Origin: Lautropia sp.
GTDB lineage: Bacteria; Pseudomonadota; Gammaproteobacteria; Burkholderiales; Burkholderiaceae_E
DNA: 64,000 nucleotides
Reading direction: 5' to 3'
Assembly (NCBI GenBank): GCA_030528325.1
Contig: JAUMZD010000005.1
Location: 1-64,000, forward strand
A program made the position numbers and the translations under genes. Of this stretch, positions 1-7,559 are shown one piece after another (within the stretch, counting starts at the first letter, position 1; each line of letters starts with the position of its first letter). The notes beneath the pieces are model-generated. The model saw only the letters and a list, made by a program, of their open reading frames with translations. It ran no database searches and was not told the origin of the DNA.

Positions 1-98
1 CACCCCCTGATTGTGGATCCTATCGGGGCGACAACTAGTCTGACATGGGGGGCTGATACCAGGACATTGGTATCCAGCACCACCACCAGTCTGGACAT
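1..98 (-). CDS. PIN-domain toxin, N-terminal part only (runs off the window)
   Basis: Reading leftward from an ATG at 98, the peptide begins MSRLVVVLDTNVLVSAPH, the strand-1 signature of PIN-domain ribonuclease toxins, in which the Asp of LDTN is the first metal-binding residue. The ATG overlaps the stop of the upstream antitoxin (TGATG), the usual coupling in type II modules. After about 16 residues the sequence (PHVRLVVAPIGST) no longer looks like a PIN helix, so the gene may be damaged just beyond its start. Only about 32 codons are visible. Family assignment is from the motif; whether the toxin is functional cannot be judged here. Confidence 0.55.
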   Translation of the reverse strand, partial: MSRLVVVLDTNVLVSAPHVRLVVAPIGSTIRG

Positions 99-370
99 CA
101 GCGGGAGGTCCTTTCGGCAGCGATGGCTGCTTCAATCTCTGAGATGCCTTCGATCTCGGGAATGTCTGCCCAAGCATCGCTGATGCGGCGGCTGAGTGCA
201 TCGAAGCGCTCGTTCATCCTGCGGATGCGTTCAAAAAGTTCCGCATCCACCAGGGCAGCAACGGGCTTGCCATCTTTCTTGATGATGATGCTGTCGTTGC
301 GGTACTGAACCTGGTTGAGCATTTCGCCCAGGTTCTGGCGGAAATTGACGGCACTGACTTCGGTGATCAT
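98..370 (-). CDS. Phd/YefM-family antitoxin
   Basis: A 90-residue protein opening MITEVSAVNFRQNLGEMLNQ with the typical core IIIKKDGKPVAALV. This is the Phd/YefM fold: an N-terminal DNA-binding and dimerisation half followed by a toxin-binding helical tail (residues about 50-90). The family binds its own operator and neutralises the partner, here the PIN toxin starting at 98. ATG 370 is preferred over GTG 376 because GGAGG lies five bases before the ATG and would overlap the GTG. A palindrome at 408-420 sits just upstream and is a likely autoregulatory operator. Confidence 0.85.
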   Translation of the reverse strand: MITEVSAVNFRQNLGEMLNQVQYRNDSIIIKKDGKPVAALVDAELFERIRRMNERFDALSRRISDAWADIPEIEGISEIEAAIAAERTSR

Positions 371-407
371 GCCCACCTCCGATCATGTTGGTCGAAATGA
401 TCACTAT

Positions 408-420
408 GGTCGATACGACC
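408..420. promoter_or_regulatory. Probable operator of the phd/PIN module
   Basis: GGTCGATACGACC is a perfect palindrome with 5-base arms, 38 bases upstream of the antitoxin ATG on the minus strand. Phd-type antitoxins repress their own promoter through such sites. A further half-site (GGTCGAAATGATC) lies at 390-402. No promoter hexamers could be assigned with confidence. Confidence 0.45.
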
Positions 421-474
421 AAAGGTGTCCAGAGGGGTTTTGTGAGCTCACTGACGCAACGATGAGGCAGTCTT

Positions 475-849
475 TCAAAGCAACCGTGCCGCAACCCCTC
501 GCGCGTTCAGCAGCGATACGGCCTTGCGGTCAAAGGAAACGAAAACCTCTGCTCCCTGCCAGCTGCCTTCATGGGCGATGATGCCATCGGCGAAATCTCC
601 ATCGGCATCGAGCATGGCCAGACCTGCTGCCACGGCAGCCTTGTCGGCATGCACGTTCCGGGTGTCGAGCAGCAGGCGGATGGCGGCGGCAATGTCGGCC
701 CGTTTCACACCGTAACTGCGATCCAGCACCCAGATCAGGTCGCCAAGGCAGGGCGGCTGATGTCCGAGCAGGGCGTCCAGCCGTTCAGTGCATGGGGTGA
801 CTTTGCCATTGAAGTGGTCGATCCAGACACTGGAGCCGACAACGATCAT
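475..849 (-). pseudogene. Chimeric PIN-domain (VapC-like) toxin, first catalytic Asp lost
   Basis: The 124-residue frame is open, but the two parts belong to different PIN subfamilies. Residues 1-39 (MIVVGSSVWIDHFNGKV..., ending near GDLI) match the VapC type also found at 10963-11205. Residues 40-124 (WVLDRSYGVKRADIAAAI... GDFADGIIAHE... FDRKAVSLL) match the type whose N-terminus survives at 2678-2779. The first acidic residue is replaced: MIVVG here against MIVVD in the other copy. Bases 850-880 upstream resemble the end of the vapB gene at 11202, so a decayed antitoxin probably preceded it. I infer a product of recombination between toxin genes that is probably inactive as a ribonuclease. 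Confidence 0.7.
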
Positions 850-1027
850 GCCTGCTGATCCCGAGAGGGTTGATATCCCCGGATGGCTGTCGATGCATGC
901 TCATAGGGAGGGCGGCCATCGGCTAAGCTTGCATCGCTGACAAGCGGTGCGTATGGGGGGCATCGGCTCTTGGATGTTATTCCGTGTCATGCCTGACAGC
1001 CAGGGGGAGGCTTCTTTCCCGTCTGTC

Positions 1028-1534
1028 CTATCCGCCATCACTGGCCGGATTCGGCAAGGTCAGGTAAAGGGACAAACCCTCGTCGCTGGTTCGGCGGAAG
1101 CCGAACGACAGGTAGAAGACGGCAGCGCGTTCATCCTTGGCATCCACGATCAGTACGCGCACGCCCAGTGTCTGGCGTGTCTGTTGGGCAAGGTTGACCA
1201 CATGTCCCACCAGCAGTTGGCCGTGGCCCTTGCCTTGCTCGTCGGTAGCCACGGCCAGTCGGCCCATGCGAATGGCGGGCACCGGGTAGGCGGGCAGGCG
1301 CTTGCGATCGGCTTCCTGCAGTTGGCTCAGGTGCAGCTGGGCTGCGCTCAGACTGGAGTATCCCAGAATCCGGGTGGGCGCCGTGTCGTCCACCAGCACG
1401 TGAGTGGTGGCGATGCCGTCGCGTTGATGCTGTCCAGCGCGTTCTTGCAGGTAGGTATCCAGCGCAGGAACGCCACATGAGAACGTGCGCCGATCATGGA
1501 CGCGGGGGTTCAGCGGCAAGATGCGCAAGCTCAT
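1028..1534 (-). CDS. tacT: GNAT acetyltransferase toxin of the TacT type
   Basis: A 168-residue GCN5-related N-acetyltransferase. Visible features are the N-terminal block MSLRILPLNPRVHDRRTFSCG followed by VPALDTYL, typical of toxin GNATs, the acetyl-CoA loop QGKGHGQLL around residues 99-107, and the C-terminal AVFYLSFGF with the conserved Tyr. TacT-type toxins acetylate the amino group of charged aminoacyl-tRNAs and block translation. The start overlaps the end of the DUF1778 antitoxin gene by 4 bases. No obvious damage; length is normal for the family. Confidence 0.85.
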   Translation of the reverse strand: MSLRILPLNPRVHDRRTFSCGVPALDTYLQERAGQHQRDGIATTHVLVDDTAPTRILGYSSLSAAQLHLSQLQEADRKRLPAYPVPAIRMGRLAVATDEQGKGHGQLLVGHVVNLAQQTRQTLGVRVLIVDAKDERAAVFYLSFGFRRTSDEGLSLYLTLPNPASDGG

Positions 1535-1836
1535 GAGCGTGAGGCAGACCGGTTCGTGTGTTCAGCTTGTTCGGTCAGGCTGGTGGCGCGGTTCATGGCA
1601 TTTTGCAGCCTTGAGTTGGGTTGAAACGGCGCGTCCAGTGCGGCCAGGAAGTGGTGGGTCTCGGCTTCGGACAACCGGTGGGCAGCTTCAGCGGCCAGGG
1701 CGGTTTCTGCCTCTCGCAACAGGGTGCTGCGAACGAAGGTGGAAACGGGCAGCCCCCGTAGCGTGGCAGCCTTGACGATGCGTTGCTTATCGGCAGGGCT
1801 CAGGCGCAGGTCGAGCCGGGCAGTGATGGCATTCAT
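1531..1836 (-). CDS. tacA: DUF1778 antitoxin of the TacA type
   Basis: A 101-residue protein beginning MNAITARLDLRLSPADKQRI, the ribbon-helix-helix segment of DUF1778 antitoxins, followed by an Ala/Glu-rich helix (LLREAETALAAEAAHRLSEAE) and a C-terminal tail that would wrap the toxin. ATG 1836 is chosen over further upstream starts because AAAGGAGATT lies just before it and the family begins there. It overlaps tacT by 4 bases. An inverted repeat at 1850-1870 is positioned as its operator. Confidence 0.85.
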   Translation of the reverse strand: MNAITARLDLRLSPADKQRIVKAATLRGLPVSTFVRSTLLREAETALAAEAAHRLSEAETHHFLAALDAPFQPNSRLQNAMNRATSLTEQAEHTNRSASRS

Positions 1837-1849
1837 TGGGAATCTCCTT

Positions 1850-1870
1850 TGTACGGAATGATGCCGTACA
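1850..1870. promoter_or_regulatory. Probable TacA operator
   Basis: TGTACGG, seven bases, then CCGTACA: an inverted repeat with perfect 7-base arms immediately upstream of the tacA ribosome binding site. DUF1778 antitoxins are ribbon-helix-helix repressors of their own operon. A related sequence including this palindrome recurs at 7325-7411. Confidence 0.55.
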
Positions 1871-2025
1871 AGCTCGTCCCAGTCCAGCCCGTGCATCCCG
1901 GCGGTTGCTGCCGGTCCTGATGAATGCTGGATCATTACATCATCCGCATGGCGCTAGATGCTTGCCTGAGTGACAGCATCTATATATGATTGCAGTCATT
2001 GAAAGCAGATGAAGGGTTATGAACC

Positions 2026-2280
2026 ATGGCCGTCTTGACAGTACGGAATGTGCCTGATGATGTGCACCGCGCCTTGCGCGTGCAAGCGGCCCGGCACGGT
2101 CGCAGTACGGAGGCGGAGGTTCGCGAGATTCTGGCGGCCGCGGTAAAGCCGGAAAAGCGGATACGTGTCGGGGATGCCCTGTCCGACATCGGTCGCAAGA
2201 TCGGTTTGACCAATGAGGATCTGGCCGTTTTCGACCGTGTTCGCGACAGGATGCCGGCACAACCGTTGCGGTTCGACTGA
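2026..2280 (+). CDS. fitA: FitA-type ribbon-helix-helix antitoxin
   Basis: An 84-residue protein opening MAVLTVRNVPDDVHRALRVQ and continuing GRSTEAEVREILAAAV, the ribbon-helix-helix domain of FitA/StbC antitoxins. The C-terminal part (IGLTNEDLAVFDRVRD) is the toxin-binding region. It is directly abutted by the PIN toxin gene: the TGA ends at 2280 and the toxin ATG starts at 2281. The family represses its own promoter as a FitAB complex. AAGGG lies upstream of the ATG. Confidence 0.88.
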   Translation: MAVLTVRNVPDDVHRALRVQAARHGRSTEAEVREILAAAVKPEKRIRVGDALSDIGRKIGLTNEDLAVFDRVRDRMPAQPLRFD

Positions 2281-2700
2281 ATGATCGTCCTGGATACCAA
2301 CGTGGTTTCCGAGGCCATGAGGCCGAAACCAGACGCAGTGGTCAGAGCCTGGTTGAATCAGCAGGCGGCGGAAACGCTGTATCTGTCAAGCGTGACGTTG
2401 GCCGAGTTGCTGTTCGGCATCCGGGCACTGCCGGCGGGCAAGCGCAAGAACATGCTCGATCGGGCGCTGCACGAACTTCTGGAACTGTTCAAGGAACGGG
2501 TTCTGCCGTTCGATACGGACGCAGCGCGTCACTATGCCGAGTTGGCCGTGACAGCCCGGATCAGTGGTCGCGGTTTTCCGACACCAGACGGCTATATCGC
2601 TGCTCTTGCTGCATCACGCGGCTTCATCGTGGCATCACGCGACACGTCTCCCTATGAAGCCGCTGGCGTGACGGTCATCAACCCCTGGAAGGGCATATAG
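2281..2700 (+). CDS. fitB: FitB-type PIN-domain ribonuclease toxin
   Basis: A complete 139-residue PIN protein: MIVLDTNVVSEAMRP with the first Asp, TLAELLFG with the conserved Glu near residue 42, and ISGRGFPTPDGYIAALA with the distal Asp near residue 104. FitB/VapC toxins are Mg-dependent RNases held inactive by FitA. It immediately follows fitA. Its 3' end (from 2678) overlaps, on the opposite strand, the stub of another PIN gene, indicating rearrangement right behind it. Confidence 0.88.
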   Translation: MIVLDTNVVSEAMRPKPDAVVRAWLNQQAAETLYLSSVTLAELLFGIRALPAGKRKNMLDRALHELLELFKERVLPFDTDAARHYAELAVTARISGRGFPTPDGYIAALAASRGFIVASRDTSPYEAAGVTVINPWKGI

Positions 2701-2779
2701 GGGTGGCGCGGGCACTCTGTGCTTCATCATCGGCCACAATGGCGCGCAGCAGCACGTGGGTGTTGGCGGAGAGCTTCAT
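2678..2779 (-). pseudogene. N-terminal stub of another PIN-domain toxin
   Basis: From ATG 2779 the strand reads MKLSANTHVLLRAIVADDEA then QSARA before meaningless sequence and a stop at 2678. This is the N-terminus of PIN toxins whose normal motif is S-A-D-T-N-V-L-L; here the Asp is Asn and the Asn is His. The ATG overlaps the stop of the gene at 2776, as a toxin would follow its antitoxin. The missing C-terminal part is what one would expect of residues 40-124 of the chimera at 475-849. Confidence 0.55.
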
Positions 2780-3321
2780 TGGTTGCCAGCGTCGGCCTGC
2801 GCGGCGCCATCGGCGATGGCGTCGTTGATCTGGTCGATGCTCAGCTGGGCACCATTCGTCCGGCCTTTGAGCATGCCGTGAATGGCCTGGAAGGAGTCCT
2901 TGGTGTCGGCATCGAGGCGCATGCCTTCCAGATCACCATCCCACCGCAGTTTTCCTCGCCATGAGCGGAGGGTTTCTTCCTGGCGCAATTGAACAAGCGT
3001 TCTCAAGGCAAGATTGACGTCGTGATCCCGTGGAATCGCCAGCAACCGGATGAAATCACCGTCCCGGTAAGCGACCGCCCGTCGTGCCTGGGTGATCCGC
3101 AGGCTGTACAGGGCGGGGACGCCTGGCGGTGGTTTCACGCTGATGATCTTTTCCCAGCGAAGCCCTTTGTCCCGATGCACCTGCGCCCACATGAGCCGAC
3201 GCAGTTTGGATAGCGTGTCCAGCGCCGCATGACGCTCGTGCTTTTGCAAGCCGAACAGGTCGCGCTGGAAGACCGGGTTGTTCAGGTCAAGCCGCACGAC
3301 AGGGTCTGCTGAACTGCTCAT
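2776..3321 (-). pseudogene. Triple chimera: RelE-like toxin + VapB tail + second antitoxin tail
   Basis: One open frame of 181 codons joins three unrelated TA pieces. Residues 1-95 (VVRLDLNNPVFQRDLFGL... YSLRITQARRAVAYRDGDFI) look like a RelE/HigB-like mRNase and pair with the AbrB-like antitoxin just upstream. Residues about 102-137 (NLALRTLVQLRQEETLRSWR then GKLRWDGDLEGMRLD) are the C-terminal part of a VapB antitoxin, nearly the same as in the gene at 11202-11420. Residues 138-181 (LSIDQINDAIADGAAQA) look like the tail of yet another antitoxin, followed by its ATGA-coupled PIN stub. The frame survives, so a fusion protein could be made; I infer deletion-driven fusion rather than a designed protein. 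Confidence 0.65.
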
Positions 3322-3596
3322 GCCTCCTCCCGCAGGCTTTGCAGGATCTGATCGGCTTGGGCATCACTGGCCTGATGCTTGTTCGCCCAGGCCAGAGCTT
3401 CCCGCAGATTGGCAGCCGCCTCGGGCGCATGCAGCCAGCGTTCATTGTCGGGAATCACGCTAGCCGTGCGAACCAGCCAGACACCGGGTTCCTGTTCTTC
3501 CACGAGCACCTGTCGTCCGGCGTACTGTTTGCCAAGAGAGATCTGCCCGTTGGCGCCAACGGTCTTGATGGTGGGCAGGGAAAGTGTGGCTGGCAT
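3318..3596 (-). CDS. AbrB/SpoVT-like antitoxin
   Basis: A 92-residue protein with the swapped-hairpin signature LPTIKTVGANGQISLGKQYA and GRQVLVEEQEPGVWLVRTA, followed by a helical tail (AANLREALAWANKHQASDAQ). AbrB-type antitoxins bind their operator and the partner toxin. Its stop overlaps the start of the RelE-like segment by 4 bases. Start ATG 3596 fits the family; longer upstream extensions are low-complexity. Because its toxin is fused to foreign pieces, this antitoxin may now be an orphan. Confidence 0.75.
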   Translation of the reverse strand: MPATLSLPTIKTVGANGQISLGKQYAGRQVLVEEQEPGVWLVRTASVIPDNERWLHAPEAAANLREALAWANKHQASDAQADQILQSLREEA

Positions 3597-3702
3597 GGCA
3601 GTTTGCTCTGAATGACTTTCGTGCTGCACTATAGCACCAATGTCGGCAGAGCGGGGGATCATGGCCCCGAAGGTGAAGACATGGCTACAGGAGGCAACAG
3701 GT

Positions 3703-4374
3703 TCATGGCACGTTGTGAGTGGGCCTGTGTTCTGCCGCATCGGCTTCGAGCAGGCTGGCCGTCACCAGTGCATTCGCCATCCACAGCGCAATGCTCTCCG
3801 TTTCCTGGTCATTTGCGCCCCAAATGTCCTTGAGGATGACGTAGGGTTCGATGCCGTAGATGACCGAGAGGGCTTTCTGCAGGCGATCCAGTTGTCCGGG
3901 ATTCAGTTTGCCTTGCAGTGGGGCTACGGCCTGGCCAAGGATGCCGATGCGGTGCCCCCGGCGATAGGGCTCCTCTTCCAGCGTGCCGGCGCGTTCCTGC
4001 GCCCAGTGTTCCAGCGACAGTTGCAGGGCAGCCCTCATCTGGGCTTCAAAATCCTTGAAGCGGGGGAAGGTGGAGGTGAACAATTCTTCCACGCGCCTGC
4101 GGCCGTCGGTTTGCGTCGATGAATACCTGCGTACCGGGCCGAGGGAATGGTCGACGACAGCGGTGATGAGCATGCTGCGGCTCGGAAAGTATCGGTAGGC
4201 TGTCGCGCGGGATACGCCTGCCTTTCTGGCCACGTCGGACAGCGACGGGACATCGCCGTCCTGCATCAGCTCAACCGCGCTTTCCAGCAGCAATCCCCTC
4301 GTGGCGGCCTTGATGCCGCCACGGGGGGATTGCTCTGAATGGTGCCGCCTGCCTGGGGGTTTCCCTGATTTCAT
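3703..4374 (-). CDS. TetR-family transcriptional regulator
   Basis: A 223-residue repressor. The N-terminal helix-turn-helix is clear (AAVELM-like helix, then VPSLSDVARKAGVSRATAYR and YFPSR at residues 42-66); the rest is the ligand-binding domain. It is transcribed away from the UPF0261/TIM-barrel pair, and the intergenic space holds a perfect palindrome (4426-4441) suited to a TetR dimer, so it most likely controls those two genes and itself. ATG 4374 is chosen for the GGGAG nine bases upstream; ATG 4407 would add 11 residues. The ligand is unknown. Confidence 0.85.
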   Translation of the reverse strand: MKSGKPPGRRHHSEQSPRGGIKAATRGLLLESAVELMQDGDVPSLSDVARKAGVSRATAYRYFPSRSMLITAVVDHSLGPVRRYSSTQTDGRRRVEELFTSTFPRFKDFEAQMRAALQLSLEHWAQERAGTLEEEPYRRGHRIGILGQAVAPLQGKLNPGQLDRLQKALSVIYGIEPYVILKDIWGANDQETESIALWMANALVTASLLEADAAEHRPTHNVP

Positions 4375-4425
4375 GCCCACACGCTCCCGGTTTTCAAGGG
4401 CAAGCATGATACGCTCAATCCAGAA

Positions 4426-4460
4426 TGAGACTGTGGTCTCACAAAGAGATTCTTGTCTCA
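4426..4460. promoter_or_regulatory. Palindromic operator in the tetR / UPF0261 divergent promoter
   Basis: TGAGAC-TGTG-GTCTCA (4426-4441) is a perfect 6-base inverted repeat; a third GTCTCA half-site follows at 4455-4460. It lies between the divergent tetR and UPF0261 genes. Position, symmetry and spacing fit a TetR operator; binding by the neighbouring regulator is inferred. Confidence 0.6.
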
Positions 4461-4530
4461 TCCGGTGTGGCGATGGCTGCTGCGTGTACGCGGGGCCATG
4501 CAGGGGAAGGCAACGGAGACGGAGGCGGTC

Positions 4531-5775
4531 ATGCAGGGGAACGTACTGATTCTTGGGGCCATGGACACGAAGGGGGATGATTTTCGCTTCGTTCGGGATA
4601 TCCTGCGTCGGGCCAGGGTACCCACGACCGTGATGGATGTGGGGGTTCTGGGGGAGCCGAAACTGACACCCGACATCGGCCGGGCAGAGGTGGCGAGGGC
4701 TGGCGGTGCGGATATTGCAGATTTTCAATCCGGTGCGCACAAGAGCCTGGCCATGCAGGTGATGACGCAGGGTGCGGCCGTACTCACTCGCAGGCTCTCG
4801 CAGGCCGGGGAAGTGGCGGCCGTCTTCGGCATGGGCGGGACTGGTGGTACCGCGGTAGCCACGGCTGCGATGCGCGAGTTGCCGGTCGGTGTCCCCAAGA
4901 TCATGGTATCCACGGTGGGTGGGGGTGATGTGAGCGCGTATTCGGGGGGAAAGGACATCGTTTTCTTTCCGTCGATTGTCGATGTATCGGGGCTGAACCG
5001 GATCAGCCGGATGATCTATGCCAACGCGGCCAGGGCGATGGTGGGCATGATGAAGGGCGAAGCGGTGAGAACCGGGCGCGAAGAGGAACGCCCCTTGCTG
5101 GCTGCCTCGATGTTCGGCAGCAGCACCCCGTGCGTGACGGCCGTGAAGGAGGCGCTCGAGGGTGAAGGCTATGAGGTACTGGTGTTTCATGCCACCGGTA
5201 CGGGCGGCAGGACGATGGAGGATCTGGTCGAGCAGGGGATGTTTGACGGTGTTCTGGACATCACCACCACGGAGCTGGCTGACAACCTTTGCGGCGGTGT
5301 GATGGATGCCGGTCCCAGGCGTTGCCAGGCGGCGCCGAACAAGGGCGTGCCGACCGTACTGGTGCCCGGCTGCGTGGACATGGTGAATTTCTGGGGGATT
5401 GATACGGTACCTGATAAATATCGGGCCAGACATCTGTATCGCTGGAATCCCAACGTGACCCTGATGCGAACCAATGTTGAGGAAAACCGGGAGATCGGCA
5501 GACGTATCGCGGAGGCTGCCAACGCTGCCAGGGGGCCGGTGGCGGTACTCATTCCCAAACGGGGTGTTTCCCTGCTTGACGATGTTTCAAGGGAATTTCA
5601 TGATCCCGAAGCTGATCGGGCGTGCTTCGACGCCATTCGTGAAGGGGTGAGGGCGGATATTCCGGTGAAGGAAGTGGATTCCCACATCAATGACCCCGCT
5701 TTTGCGGCGGCGGTTTCCAGGCAGATGTTGCAGCTGCTTCGGCAGCCCGAATGCCAGCACCCGGATTCGCCGTGA
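4531..5775 (+). CDS. UPF0261 / Tm-1-like ATP-binding domain protein
   Basis: A 414-residue protein starting MQGNVLILGAMDTKGDDFRF. UPF0261 hallmarks are visible: FGMGGTGGTAVATAAMRELP then VGVPKIMVST and GGGDVSAYSG, and the C-terminal half VLVPGCVDMVNFWGID and VAVLIPKRGVSLLD. The family corresponds to the N-terminal domain of tomato Tm-1, which binds ATP; the bacterial function is not known. ATG 4531 has GGAGGCGG upstream. The next gene encodes the TIM-barrel domain that is fused to this one in plants, so the two products probably act together under the divergent TetR regulator. Confidence 0.88.
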   Translation: MQGNVLILGAMDTKGDDFRFVRDILRRARVPTTVMDVGVLGEPKLTPDIGRAEVARAGGADIADFQSGAHKSLAMQVMTQGAAVLTRRLSQAGEVAAVFGMGGTGGTAVATAAMRELPVGVPKIMVSTVGGGDVSAYSGGKDIVFFPSIVDVSGLNRISRMIYANAARAMVGMMKGEAVRTGREEERPLLAASMFGSSTPCVTAVKEALEGEGYEVLVFHATGTGGRTMEDLVEQGMFDGVLDITTTELADNLCGGVMDAGPRRCQAAPNKGVPTVLVPGCVDMVNFWGIDTVPDKYRARHLYRWNPNVTLMRTNVEENREIGRRIAEAANAARGPVAVLIPKRGVSLLDDVSREFHDPEADRACFDAIREGVRADIPVKEVDSHINDPAFAAAVSRQMLQLLRQPECQHPDSP

Positions 5776-5832
5776 TCATGACTGAATGTGACAGCAGACT
5801 CAACCGTAGACAAACCAGAAAGGAGAACCAAC

Positions 5833-6663
5833 ATGGCCATGTCACGACAGCAGGTCATCCGTCATCTGGCCGAGCAGATTGCCAGGCGTTCGCCCATCGT
5901 GGGCTGTGGTGCGGGCACAGGCATCTCGGCGAAGCTCGCAGAGGCTGGTGGGGCTGATCTCATCATCATCTACAACTCCGGGCGCTACCGGATGGCAGGG
6001 CGCGGTTCTCTGGCCGGGCTGATGCCCTATGGGGATGCCAACGCGATCGTGATGGACATGGCGGCAGAAGTCCTGCCGATCGTGAAACACACCCCGGTGC
6101 TGGCAGGTGTATGCGGTACGGATCCATTCAGGCTGATGCCGCGCTTCATCGCCCAGTTGAAAGAGGCGGGTTTTTCGGGGGTTCAGAACTTTCCGACGGT
6201 TGGTCTGATCGACGGCAATTTCCGCGCGAACCTGGAAGCCACCGGCATGGGCTATGACAAGGAAATCGAGATGGTGGCCGAAGCACACCGTCAGGATTTC
6301 TTCTCTTCTCCCTATGTCTTTGATGCAACGCAGGCCAAGGAAATGGCCAAGGCGGGGGCGGACCAGCTGGTGGCGCATGTCGGACTGACCACGGCCGGCA
6401 CGATCGGTGCCGGTGTGGCACTCAGTCTGGATGAGGCCATCGCATTGGCGATGGAAATTGCCGAAGCGGGCCGCAGCGTTCGGGAGGATCTGATCGTGAT
6501 CTGCCATGGCGGGCCTTTCGATGAACCTGAGAATGTGGCAGCGGCGCTCGCTCGCATGCCCGGCATCAACGGGTTCTTCGGGGCCTCCTCCATCGAAAGA
6601 CTTCCGACCGAGCGGGCCATCACCGAGCAGGTAAGGGCCTTCAAGCGCGCAGAATTGGGTTGA
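5833..6663 (+). CDS. TIM-barrel protein of the phosphoenolpyruvate hydrolase-like family
   Basis: A 276-residue protein ([20 protein letters not shown]...) with the repeated beta-alpha pattern of a TIM barrel. Conserved blocks are [66 protein letters not shown] and [16 protein letters not shown]. The family is distantly related to phosphoenolpyruvate mutase/hydrolase enzymes and forms the C-terminal domain of plant Tm-1. AAAGGAGA precedes ATG 5833. It lies 57 bases after the UPF0261 gene, in one operon. Substrate is unknown. Confidence 0.85.
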   Translation: MAMSRQQVIRHLAEQIARRSPIVGCGAGTGISAKLAEAGGADLIIIYNSGRYRMAGRGSLAGLMPYGDANAIVMDMAAEVLPIVKHTPVLAGVCGTDPFRLMPRFIAQLKEAGFSGVQNFPTVGLIDGNFRANLEATGMGYDKEIEMVAEAHRQDFFSSPYVFDATQAKEMAKAGADQLVAHVGLTTAGTIGAGVALSLDEAIALAMEIAEAGRSVREDLIVICHGGPFDEPENVAAALARMPGINGFFGASSIERLPTERAITEQVRAFKRAELG

Positions 6664-6784
6664 GTGGCCTTCTCCACGCGTTGGCAGCATGCACCGTTCA
6701 TCGATGAACTCGACGATGAAAGCCCCAAGCTCCCAGGAGCCATGTCGGTCATCAACCGGCGCGAAGCAGTGCGTCCACCCGCTT

Positions 6785-7267
6785 TCAGCAGTTCCAACGT
6801 CCGTTTCTGAATGCCTGGACGCCTGCTCTCGCGCAGGCCTGCAAGGTTCTGTGGGGCGGCCATGGGATCCACCTTCCGTCAGCAAGGATCTCGACTCTTT
6901 CGTCGATCAGCATGTCGGGATCTTCGGCAGATTTTTCGTAGATGACATGATACGCATCCCCTACTTCTTCCTTCAGGCAGCGGGTCAGGTCTCTGCCTCG
7001 TGCATGAAAGGCAGGCCAATCCCATTCGTCAGCATTGAAATCGCTGGCGTAGAACTGGGTTCGGTCGAACTCGATCGCCCAGTCTGCGAACCTTTGCCAG
7101 AGCCCATCGGATAGTGGGGATGATTCATCCTGGTAATGCCCGTTGGCAATACTCAAGCCGACACCCGCCTGCTCTTCGTCATCGACCAACCATAGAAAGG
7201 GCGCACCGCCATAGTCCACCATCACGGTCAGTCTTGGGACAAAGGCAGAAGATGTGAGATCGTTCAT
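6785..7267 (-). CDS. Hypothetical acidic protein, 160 residues
   Basis: I do not recognise this protein. It is acidic and Trp-rich (VMVDYGGAPFLWLVDDEE; LWQRFADWAIEFDRTQFYAS; ILADGRWIPWPP), has no signal peptide or membrane segment and looks cytoplasmic. The last 25 residues (HRTLQACARAGVQAFRNGRW) are of different, less ordered composition, so the C-terminus may be frameshifted. Such small acidic proteins are often immunity or antitoxin-like, but nothing here proves it. A tacA-type palindrome remnant lies about 60 bases upstream in the same orientation and may now serve its promoter. Confidence 0.55.
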   Translation of the reverse strand: MNDLTSSAFVPRLTVMVDYGGAPFLWLVDDEEQAGVGLSIANGHYQDESSPLSDGLWQRFADWAIEFDRTQFYASDFNADEWDWPAFHARGRDLTRCLKEEVGDAYHVIYEKSAEDPDMLIDERVEILADGRWIPWPPHRTLQACARAGVQAFRNGRWNC

Positions 7268-7324
7268 GTTGATTCAATCGTTTCAGAGAAGACCAGCCGT
7301 CGGCTGATCGCGTAGCTCGATCTT

Positions 7325-7411
7325 CTTTGTACGGCATTGTGACGTACCAGCCCGTTCGAGTCCATCCCGACTATTCTGGCGCTTGCCGCCGATCCTGATG
7401 CTCGTGGCTGG
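7325..7411 (-). repeat. Diverged copy of the tacA promoter/operator region
   Basis: This stretch aligns by eye over about 85 bases with 1846-1930: CTTTGTACGG, a CGTAC half-site, AGTCCA-CCCG and CCG-CCTGATG all recur in order. Only the upstream region is present; no tacA or tacT coding sequence follows, and the hypothetical gene at 6785-7267 stands where tacA would be. It reads as the remnant of a second tacAT locus. Confidence 0.55.
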
Positions 7412-7559
7412 AGGCGTCTCATGAAGACGTTACGAGCCAGGCGCTGCCGGGCTCAGGCAGCCGACCGCTTGCTCTCTCGACGAGGTATCTGTATTTCATA
7501 TGTTTGACGTTTATCTGATATTCGGGTATTTTCGTTTTATTTGAATTTCAGATACTACC

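Noticed and set aside
4375-5433. Upstream half of a long minus-strand open frame that ends in the TetR gene
   Set aside because: Lies opposite the UPF0261 gene; residues before about 4407 have shadow-like composition and the family starts at the helix-turn-helix.
5842-6885. 347-codon minus-strand open frame
   Set aside because: Antisense to the TIM-barrel gene, His/Arg-rich shadow. A short stretch outside (about 6690-6800) looks somewhat protein-like but has no start or family match.
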